Notes under the pieces: model-generated
The model's input: only the letters and a program-made list of their open reading frames with translations
The model's database searches: none
Told to the model about the DNA's origin: nothing
Source: Lutraria lutraria
Taxonomy: Eukaryota > Mollusca > Bivalvia > Venerida > Mactridae
Reading direction: 5' to 3'
NCBI GenBank assembly: GCA_964023205.1
Contig: OZ026844.1
Coordinates: 33,031,326 to 33,095,325, forward strand
Length of the DNA: 64,000 nucleotides
Program-made: the position numbers and the translations under genes
Shown here: piece by piece, positions 44,189-56,100 of the stretch
Position numbering within the stretch: the stretch's first letter is position 1
Layout: each line of letters opens with the position of its first letter

Positions 44189-47100
44189 GTTGTTAAATGC
44201 TGATAAACAGGAAACATTCCCAGGTTGTTTATCAATGAAATTAATCATGGAAATAGAAGAATAGAGGGAAATATTTAGGGCAGGATACTTGTTTATTATT
44301 TCCCATGATTTTGTTATTATACACAGGATGGAATGATTATTTTAACCCTAACTATATCATGATGTTGAATATAGAAAAGAATGAAGTTAATTAGTTAAAC
44401 ATTCACTGCCAGTATTCATCTGTCTTATTTTCTTATATTGGAGAGAAATTTATGATAACGTTACTTCATTTGTTTTATATCATTCATTCATAAAATTCCT
44501 ATAATGGACTGAGGGAAGGGGGGGGGGTAAATTGTCAGGAACTAGGTTTTTTTTCTTACTTCAACAAAACTTTGCTGTACAGTCAAACCCGTGTTAGCGG
44601 CCACCTCAAAATGAAGACCAACCTGTGAAAAAAGGCCAATCTTGAAAACTGTCACTGAATTTTTAGAACAAAATGACCTCTGATTAAATGTCACCTGTCA
44701 ATAATGGTCTTTCCTAAGGGTGGCTTTTGTTCACAGTGTTGACTGTTTTCCAAATATTGCTGAAAAAACAAGATTTTCAGTTCTCTGTTAGATATTTTTA
44801 ATATGTATTTGTACAATGAAGAAGCTGCCTAATAAGGAATGGTTTCCAAGGTAACTAAAAACAAGTTTCATTTTGACATCAACTGTTTTGACTTAGTCAC
44901 TACCCCAGCTCTAAAACATAAGTTGGGAAACCAGTCTAAGATTCTGCTTTGCCATTGGTAGGCTGATCTTTAAAATGGGCTCAGTATCAGCCAATCAGAA
45001 TGTGGTATTCAATTGATTTAAAATTTGTGGTAATGCTCTTGGTATGTTGAACAGAAGCATTATGGGTAAAGTTGTAATGACTAAGAATCTATTTTAAGTG
45101 TAGATATGTTTTGCCCGACATTGCCAATAAATCTAGTTTTTATGACCTTATGAAATAAAAGAGGACAGTACTTTTCTTATCAGAAGTTGATCATTGATTT
45201 CTAATAAATTAATGTCTGAATTGCTTCAATTTAATGGCTGGTAATGTATACTAATGTTAATTTGAAACTTCCTGTTTGTGAATTATTTAAACATTTGCTG
45301 GAATTCATAGTAAGAGTGTTAAATGTCTTCCTCCTGGGACCTTCATGTGATAATATGACATTCTGAGACAATAATGCACTCGCATCATTTATATTACTGT
45401 AATAGTTATAATAAATGCCCCATGTTTTTTTCCATTTTTCTAATTTCAGTCAAATCTGTGTTAGTGGCAACCTCTGGATGAAGGCCTATCTGTGAATAAA
45501 TGCCATTCTTTTATAAGACATAATTGATTATTTAGAACAAAATGACCTTCAAATAAATGCCACCTGTTAACAAAGATCCACAGTAAGACTTGCACTAGGA
45601 TGACCTTTATTCTCTTGTTTGACTGTATTTTTACTTCTGTATATTTTCATGTTTAACAGAATAAATTCTAGTGCCAGTATATAAACTTAAGGTTTTGCAT
45701 GGCATTTTTGACCTCTTAATTGAGATATGAACGTGAGGGGGGGGGGCATTTATAACAAGTTTTACAGTATCTTTGCTAGTGTCAAGTGACCCGAGTTTGT
45801 CTGGTATTCGTTTCAGTTTCCTATTCTGGTCTTTGATATAGAATTACCAGGTTTAGCCTCGTTCCTGCATTTAATTTATATAACTGCAATTAACGGAAAC
45901 TGCTCATGCTCAGAAACTTGATGTATTGAAGGAGTTTGGTTTAGGGACATAAGAAAAGGATTGGAAGAAAAACAATATGTATTTTTAAAACACCATGCCC
46001 CCTCAGGGTGACCTTGACCTTTGACCTACTGTCCTGAAAATGCACAGGTCTTGTAGAGGTTCTCATGAGGAACCAACATAATTATGAAGTTTGAATATTG
46101 TATGTGGAAGCATTTTGATCTTATAGGCAAGGTTTAAGGTTTGATACAAACAAACAGACGGACAAACAGACAGACAGGCCAAGAACGGTGTGCCCCCATC
46201 CATCAATAGGGGGGGGGGGATAAATATGTGTAAACTGGTGTTTCTGTTGTCACAGTTTTGCTTCAAACCTTTTGTTTTGTTCTTTTAATTTAAATTGCTG
46301 ATTTTGTAAAACTATTGGTCAAAACAATGTTATGATCTGCGATAAGCATTTGTAGTTATTAATTTGCAATATTATACATCACAAGAGACGATGTTTTCCT
46401 TACTATGTTCTCAGCACATTTTATGCCTTATATTTACAAATGAAATGCAGACATTCGATTGGACAAGAAATTTGGACTATATATACTGTAACTCTTCTTA
46501 TGGACTCAGTCACCTCTTGTCGTTATTTTTTCTGTTGTTCCAGGAATCTGTAAATAATCATTAGATTCCCAGCAATGTATTCTTATGTCAGTAATTGTCA
46601 CTGAGCTGTTTCTTATTAAACACCATTGATAATATTCTCAGCTGTTCTCCGCATGTCAATGTTGCGGTTGCCATGACAACTTTGCTGTTTATTAAGATAG
46701 TCTCTGGGATTTTATAGTAAGCCTAAGTCCTTGAAGTGTTCATCTAGAGATGAACTACCAAGTGTCTGAAGAAACATGTCTGTTAGCTGTGTTTTGAGCT
46801 TGTTATCTAATGTCTGCTTCTTAGTTGATTCTGTTAATGACAAATATAGATATTTTAACATGAAATATTCAACCTTTTTTCAGTTGATTTAACGCCCTGT
46901 TTACAATTTTTTAGTTTATATATGGCAGCCGGTAGACTCCTAACCAGTTTTCCAACCAGTACTATCATAAGCTTCCACAAGGGCTAGTAACTTCTCCACA
47001 ATATTTTACCTAATGTCAGTATGAATGAAGACAATGTTTTCTCTGTAAGGCAAGAGACAATTAATCTGTGGATGCTTATCATGGAAGTGACCTCAGTAGC

Positions 47101-50100
47101 AGTTAGTCCTAAATACGGACAAAAAAATTTGTCCGAATTTGAAGTTGGAATTTTGTTTGTTTGTTTTACAAGCAGTATTTTAGCAATATCTGATGATTGC
47201 TTCATTGAAATAGTGTCATACACAAGGAATTTTAATTTAATTTTTGTTGCAAAATTCTGTAGCTTTAAATGAATTTCATATTAACAGTGGATGTCTATTT
47301 TTGGGGCGTTTGAACCATGTTACAAATACATGTAAAAGTTTGAATCTTAATCAACCTGTGATATATGATTGGTATTAATAGAATTAGAATTAAATTAAGA
47401 TTTCATTTGAATAAAGTTGATAGCAGTTGATAACTTAGATTATTTAAAATCTTGTTGTTGTTAGAATAATTGATTGAAATTATTATTCAGTCTACTGACG
47501 GCTATACATAAGTAAAATATTAATGATTATTTTTAGTAATGGTAAAATTGTGATGAACTTTAACTAGGACACCCAAATTTAGCCACAAATTTGAAAGCTA
47601 CAGGGTATATAATTGTGTTTTCGAGCAAAGTTTTAGTGGTCGTTATTGTAGATCCAATGTGTAACCCAATGTAAAATGACCAATTGGTCCGATTCAGGTG
47701 GTCGTATTGGTAAAGTGGAGGGGTGGTCGTATTTCCTGATAAATGACCATTGAACTTCAACAAAATACTTTGTTCTCTTCAAAATTGGTCGTAATACTAA
47801 TAGTAATAGCGGGATGGTTGTAAGTTAGGATTTTACTGTATATAATTTATACTACAGAATTTCTAAGGTATCTGAATCTGATTTCATCACCTCAGGTCCA
47901 TTGCTACTGCCTTTGGTTAAACCTATCAGAAACGTTGTGATCTCAAACATCTGTTAAACCTGTGAATAATGGGCTGAAATAATGAGAAGTGAGGTCTATA
48001 ATGCAGCAAGGTCTTTATTTACAGGTTCATTTATTGTGTATTTAGCGTGTGCAGATTGGGAATAATGTTTTAATTCATCAACATTGTAGTTTAATACTTG
48101 AAAGAACCAAAATTATTAAAATTTAACACTTGGTAAATGTTGGCATGAAATATTGAAAAACAAAAATACCTCATTTATTATGGCTCTAGTAGGATAAAAA
48201 GATATTCACAAATTCAGTGAATTTTGAATGAAATGAAATGTTCACAAAATTCTTTCAATTGAAGAAAATTCATGAATTGTGTCTGACTTCATCTGAAAAG
48301 TACTCAGTGTCATTTAAGATGTAAATTTAAATGATCACTTTATCTAAAGATTCCAAAATTGTACTTTTCTGTCAGGTTTGAATTAGATAAATACTCTGCG
48401 AGAATAACAAACCACCCACGTATTGTTATGATACTTTTCTGTTAACACTCTAAATTTAGGAAAACGAAAAATGTCTTAGATGAATTTACACAGTTTGATT
48501 AGTCGAGTGACGTCATTAGCTCAATTTTGGGAGACTATCCTACTACAGTTTACGTCTGCTGTGACATTAAGACGTAAATGTCTGAGAAAAGTGATTCCTT
48601 AAACTAATGTAACATCTTTCAATCAAGTTTGTACTCCAGTCTATCTGTGGAAATTTAATGAACAACAACTCTTCATCAGTTTATATTCTGAGTTTTTTTA
48701 TCATTGAAATATGAAATAAAAGAAAAATCGGTTGATTTCGTTTCCATAGTTACAATACAAGAATCAACTTTCTGCACCTAAATCAATCATTCATTAATAT
48801 GGTTCTCTTGTTTTATCTCTCTTTTGGGAAATATGTTTGGGGACTATAAAATATTAATCTGTATTCTGATTGGGAAACTAACTGAGACTACTGTAGGTAC
48901 TCTGATACCCTAGCTGTTTCTGTATGAATGCATGTTTTGGCCTTCCTAGTAAATAATTAGTGTAAAACATATTAGAAGTGAAATTAGCCAGAACCAGTCC
49001 AGAAGTCTGGTTTTGACTGGCTCCCAATTCTGAGATTTTATTATTGTATAACATATAACAGAGTTTAATGAACTTTATTGAAACCAGTCCAGTAGTGCTA
49101 TATAACCTTTGCTGAGATTTCGATGAAAACTAGGTGAAATCAATTCCACTCATGTCTTCAGCCTTTAAATTTGGAACAGACTGTGTTACAACTGTTGCGT
49201 GTTTGGTTTTAATCATAGTCAGCATCAAACCTTACCATGGGATAGGATGGGAGTCTAGTACTGGTTCTACCCAGGAGCGATGGTTAGGTGTACTGTCCGC
49301 CTCATATGACTCTGACTGTTGAAAAGGGGCGTAAAATTCGATATAAAAAAAAACACACAAAAAAATTACCATGCTGGGACCGAAACTGCTAGCTTTGGCC
49401 ACAAGGATAGAGCCAGGCCAGCCTGTGCACCCATGCAATCTGCCCAGGCTCCTTACTGTTTGGTGACTTTTAGATTTTCATTGTTATATAAAGAATTGTT
49501 TCACAATGTACCGTAAGTTGGAAAAGTAAATTTTAGAAAATTCAGCAGGCTGAAGAATTTTTCCTCTTGAGTGCTTCTTTCCATCACATTACATTTTTAA
49601 GTAGATTGCTCAAAATCAATTGATTTATGTCAAATTTTTTAAAATCCATATTTTAATTATTCCTTCTACTTTCAGGTGGTTTCCGCCATTTTGAAGAAAA
49701 TTACCCAGAATTTTGTGAGGGTCCCGAAAGTGAGGCTGACACAGACAAAGAGATCATGGGCCTCTGTAACTTGAAAATTTCCGAGGATTCAGCATACGGA
49801 ACTTGTGACTCAGAGAGCGGTGACCTTGACTCACCAACTGGAAATGTCCCTGTTGAAGTGATCCCACATTTATTTCTTGGAAATGCTAAAAATTCTGCGG
49901 ACTTGAATGTTCTGAAAAGCTTTGGTATCACATACATTCTTAACGTTACCCCGAATGTGCCAAATAAATTTGAAGAAGACAGTACATTTAAATACATGAA
50001 AATACCTATTAGTGATCATCTATCTCAAAATCTCTCACGATTTTTCCCAGATGCCATATCGTTCATAGGTAAGTTTTCATTCATGATTTTAAGGTCATTC

Positions 50101-53100
50101 ACAAAAGCCATAAACAGACTTCCAACTCTCTAAACAAATAATGCTTGTCGAAGTATTATTCGAATAGGTAAGGTTTTTTTTTCAACGTCTGTATTTCTTT
50201 ACCCTCATTGTTTCCGAGTCAGATGAATGTGTTGGTAAGTATAGAATAATGTAACCTCTGTTATTGATTTAAGGTGAAGGAACTATCTTATAGCGCAGTT
50301 ATTGGTAAGATTTGGACTGGGGCTCTGTCACAACCAATTGTATGCTTGGGTATTGATGTTAATATCGGTGTTTGAGATGTCGGACTGGGTAAAACCAATA
50401 CTATGAAACTAAAATCCATCGTTCGCCACCCCTGTCAAATAATTATTCTTACTTCATGTACTATTCATGAAGTATGCAAGAAAAGTTCTAGAAAAGTTTG
50501 TGCATTCCTTCTAAAGGGGCAACTGCACACTTAACAGTTCTCAAGTTTTTTATAGTAAAAATTGACTTCTTGTTTCTGTTTTTCTCAGTCATGTGTTGAT
50601 ATGCTGTGTTCACAGGTTGTTTAGAACTAAATTATTTGGTATTTTGTCTGAATCTACTGTTGTGGAAACAGTCATTAGGCTGTAGAAAAATAATAATCAT
50701 GGCCCCATGTCTACCTTTATCGGAATGCAACAAAGAAAACTCATTGTCTGCTTTAAGGGAAGGAAATATTTGTCTGTATTGTTCCTGGTAATCTATAAAT
50801 CTATTTTTCATTTCTTGGACTTAGAAATACAAAATTTATCATAATTATTTTCATGAGTTATGTGTATGGTAATTTACAACTTATAAACTTACTGAGGGTT
50901 GATTCTAAAGAAAAGAAATCAGATCTCATTGACTGTTCACCAATGTCTATTATAGTTCATTTGATTTTATCATTATTTCATAAATACAAGTGATGTTGAC
51001 ATCTATTAGGATCCCTATTAGGGCCTCAATTGTTCCGCTGTTGTTAGTATTGAAACCACAAAAATGTCCAATCATGTTTTATAAGGGCTTATTCCGGAAT
51101 GCATTTCCTTTAAACGATTTTAAGTAAATACCAGTTCGTTGACGTCACTGTCCGAACTATTTCTTACTACAGACAGAACTTTATTGCTGTATACAAGTCC
51201 ACAATATTATCTAGTTCGTTCGACAATGGGCCCACAGAAAAGTTAGTCTAAGTTCATTTTCTGACATGCCTAAAATCTAGTCCCTTTTTAAATACTTAAA
51301 AAAAACAGGCTTGACTAGTCTAAGATCCCTTATAAGGTCAGCTTGGTATAAAATCCCGCTAAATTTGATATAAAATTCCTTTCTGTTTGGTATAAACCTT
51401 AATAATCATTCTCAGTTTTTTGTGAAGTGCCTAAAGAAAATATGTGTTCTAAAATATTTGGAGACAAATTGTTACTTCAAAAGAATGAAATGTTTTTGTT
51501 TAAGACAAGTTGTTCATCCTGCCTACCGTCCCTATATTTTCATGCCTTATTGAATTTGTTTTATGTTTGTTCCAATCAATATGTAACAATGATGTTAAGC
51601 CACAGCCTTGTTCCAATGGTAACTGCGCTGGACTGGACTGAACTCGGCGATTCGAATCCCCATCGCTGCAGGTCAAACCCTTCTATGTAAAATTCGACCA
51701 AAATGTTAGATTTTCCTCCACCTGCAGAGAAGTTGCCAGCTCTGTGTGGAAGGGTGAGTTAGTACTAGTAAGTTACAGTCCCATGAAATATGGTTTTGTG
51801 AACAGACTGCTGTTAATAACTGAAATATTATTGAAAAACAGCAATAAACTACCTGAAACAATATAACGATGAATTAGTTTATAAATGTTAAAGTGCGTTT
51901 AATAATTCCACAGCAGACATTCTTTTTCTGTTTGAATTATTATTACTTTTAGAAAGCAAAGAAAATAAGCTGAAAATTGAGATGAGAACTGATACTTTTA
52001 TTTATGACAATTTTGACATCAGGTGCATGAAGTATTACTGATAAATTTGAGTTTATAATTATTGCCTAGGATGAGTCAGATTTCAGTAGAAGCTTTTAAT
52101 ATGCCCATGAATTTAACATGTTGTGGGCGGTGGTGGAAAGAGAGAAGTCCAGTTCACTTGAACCATTGAGGGGTTATGGCCCTTTAGCATGTAATGTCTA
52201 GAATTGACCAAATGAGCACTTCTTGTTTATCATTAAATTGGGAGTTTTTAAGAACCCGTCTGCGTGGTCTAGTTCTAAAGGTCGCTGACTTCATATCACT
52301 GTAACCTCTCACTGATCGAGGGTCATGGGTTTGAGCCCTGATACCGACCATGTCTGTATATGTGAGAAAAAAGGCAGTTGCTTATGGAGGATGGGAGTCT
52401 AGTACTGGTTTCTTCCAAGGAACTATGGTTAGATGAACTGTCCACCTCATATGACTCTGACTTTTGAAAAGGGGCGTTAAACTCAAATAAACCGATAAAC
52501 CAAAAAAAGTTTTTTTTAAAAGAATTTAACTTTTGAATGGCAAATTTCGTAACAGTCTGGCACTTAAGTTTCTTCCTGCAAAATTTAATATATTTGTGTG
52601 GTAAAAATCTTAATGTCAGAGGCTCTCTTTATTGAAGATGTAAAATTAATGTACATGTAGTATCAGAATTTTCATTACAACATATTTTCTTATGAAAGTT
52701 GCCGATTTGGCCGTCTGTCAAGGGGCCGGCTATTTAATTTGTATTTTCGAACTTTGGGGATCGTAACCGGTTTTTTTTTTCTATTTTAACCGATGGTTTT
52801 CATTGGCAATCGGTTTTTAATGTAAACCCTGAGTATACTATGTATTAATGCTAAAGATAGTGAAAGCTCACCCATATGGGAATATACTGGAGGCAAGGAT
52901 GAATAAACTCAATAACTGACATAAACCATGAATAATATAATTTTAATTTAGCCTTGTTCAGTGTTTATTATTTGGTTACCAGGATGTTGTCCCACATTGC
53001 ATCATCATAGTTGTTTAAATTTTCCGACAAAATACGATTACTATCTTTACATAGTATGGAAATTTACATATAATTGAACAATCCCCTTGAAACCACAAAA

Positions 53101-56100
53101 TTTAACTTTAAAACAGTTATAATTGGTTTATACTTCATCTTAAGTAGATGTTATACAAGTAATTTAGCAATTTGTGGCTTTTGTATCCATATTAAGATAG
53201 TAAAATTCATAAACTGTTCATGAAATTTGACAACAAGGTCTATTTTCCTCTATATGTTAAGAAGTTGATGGTTCCTTGTGGAAGGATTAGTTAGTACTGG
53301 TTCCTTGTAGAAGGATAAGTTAGTACTGGTTCCTTGTAGAAGGATAAGTTAGTACTGGTTCCTTGTAGAAGGATAAGTTAGTACTGGTTCCTTGTAGAAG
53401 GATAAGTTAGTACTGGTTCCTTGTGGAACGATAAGTTAGTACTGGTTCCTTGTAGAAGGATAAGTTAGTACTGGTTCCTTGTAGAAGGATAAGTTTATAG
53501 TACTGGTTCCTTGTAGAAGGATAAGTTTATAGTACTGGTTCCTTGTAGAAGGATAAGTTTATAGTACTGGTTCCTTGTAGAAGGATAAGTTTATAGTACT
53601 GGTGAGAGGTACCAAGGAATCCTTTTAAGATGATTCGGCCTTATATAACTGAAAAATTGTTGAAAAATGGTGTTTAACCCAAAAAAATATAATAAATTGT
53701 CATGAATTTACAGTCTTTGTGCTAACCCACTAGCCCACAACCCGGGACTTGTAAATTTCTATTAGGGCTAGAAAAGTTTATCGGAACTGGGTAATCAGGC
53801 TAGTGGTAAATTAGTTCAGACTGGTGGTATTAAAGAGAAATAGTTCGAACTCTGAATTTACTAAGAATGTCATTTCATGAACTGTTCATTAATTGTTTAA
53901 CATTAGAATAACTGACTGGCTATCAACTTGTTCTTAACTTTATTGAGTCTTAACTTAGACCAATTGATGGACTATCATTCATGAAGCAATGAGAACTCGG
54001 ATGAACTTAATATGTTTTCATAGTTATAATTCACATGAATTCATTTAATGAATGATACATATCAGACAGGCAGCAGCCTTGGTTAGAACACTGGACTTGT
54101 AATAATTGAAGTATCGTTGAAAAACGGTCGTAAAATCAAATGAAACTTATCAGCAGTTTGTATTATTTTTGCAAGTTTTTTATTATTATGATTCCTTAGG
54201 TCAAGTCCCTTCAAATTCAATATGTACAAATTAATTAAACTCACTAACAGATTATTTACTATATTCATAGTTTTTGTCATGTATTTAAAAAAAACTTGTG
54301 GTCTTAGATAAACAATGGAAATGATTCTAATTGTACATGTGTTTTATGCATGTAATAGTTATTTTTGTGTATTACTCAAACACGTTATGAAAGTGAAACT
54401 ATTTGAGATGTGGTTTAGTCTATCTGTTAGTGGTTTTATATTTTTAAGCATGATAAATCTTCCATCATTATCATTGTAAGTTTGAACTCTGTCTGAAATA
54501 AGATACCACATTAATCATGATACTATTCTTTCCTCAACCACGCCTTTTTGATGAAAAAAATATTTTCGTAGATAAGTTATCAATTTATTTAACAAAAATA
54601 AATAGAACATAAATTTTTTTTGGCTGAAATCTGGATTCATGTTCCGATAAATTTGTCTGAAAAAATTCCTCATTTAGATACATATTTTTGTTCGTGTTTC
54701 TACTTGAAAATTATGTTCTATGGTTTAATAATGTATTTCTGTAGAATCCATTGTATTAGGTGTCTGTTAGTTACAACAACTGAGCTTTGTAATATTTCGT
54801 CCAAATTCTGAAATAATTTTCTTTTTGTAGTTACTGAGTTTTATTCTAAATGCTTGCTTGTATTTTTGAGAATTAGTGGTAATTCTTATCTACATTTCTA
54901 GGTATGATTTTGTTAAAAAACCCGGATACCAGCTTCATTGCTGCAACTATCTGGTTTCCGGCCTCTTTAAATCAATTTTTACTCTACTGACTAGCCTAGT
55001 TATGGGAGAAAATTACACTTAATAGTTTGATAAGTAGTCGCCATGGTGACTAAAGCTGGTTCAGTGACTTGATTGACTTTCACTACGAGATAGGATCTAT
55101 ATTTTTTGCCCATTCATATTTCCTGTTGTGTGCTGTGCTATTTTTAGAAACATATGAATACATTAATAATCTGTCTGCTTCATGAATGAAACTTGAAACA
55201 ATGTCTAGTTATTAAAGTTTGTCTATAAAAACCATCCCACATTGATGATAAATTTAGGTTGCAGACAAGTCAATATGTTCCACGCTAAGTACTGCTAGCT
55301 GATTATTTTAGTTTGTTTACTGTCCTATAATGAATCCTTTGAATAGCCCAATAGGAGGCAGGCACACCTTAGTCAATACTGACACTTTGTCTGGGAGTGT
55401 CAGAATACAATACTAAAGTGTACTTAGACATTATCTTTCACCATTATTCCATCAGTGCCATGAAACTTATGGTTCGCAATATTGACGAAGGTATTCCAAA
55501 TATTACAGTTAATGCAGAGTTACATCCCTTTGTTCATTCACTTTTATGAATGGGAAATTGACCTGTATTGACTATCTCATGTTTACTTTATTTGATAGTT
55601 GAATATGAATACAGTAGGGCCATAATTGTCTCCTTCGTTGAGATTTTTATCAGGTAAACTTGTTTTTATCATTTATATCAGTTAATCCTACCTTATGTCA
55701 ATATGGTACAGATTCTGGACAAAAAGTTCGTGAAATACAAATACTGTATACTCATTATGTCTGAGACAGGTAAATTTAACCATAAAATTATTGTAAAAAC
55801 AACTTTCTTGCTATTAAGATCATCAAAGTTAAGTAATTGATAAGTCATAATTACTGGATGGGCAGACAGGGTGGTATTACATATTTTTTGGGTGAGTATG
55901 AATTCAACACATTGTATTATATTTTGACATCCATCCTCTTTTCTAGGTAGGTACATGTACTTTTCAATTAATATAGGAGATTCATCCTTATATCTGTAGT
56001 ACTAGTAAATGCACATCCTAATAAATTTCTTAGCTCTCTGTTTTTGTGAAAATATAAAAATCTTGACGTCAAAGCTACTGTTATTCTTCAAACATCACTT

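Noticed and set aside
43377..44264. Long plus- and minus-strand open frames (up to 127 codons) rich in Ser/Leu/Pro or Arg/Glu
   Set aside because: They only translate the polypyrimidine tract; no domain, no splice context.
38165..52400. Box A/box B pairs at 38170, 51605 and 52265 as possible tRNA genes
   Set aside because: No cloverleaf can be completed (acceptor stems do not pair) and each continues into a shared SINE body and tail.
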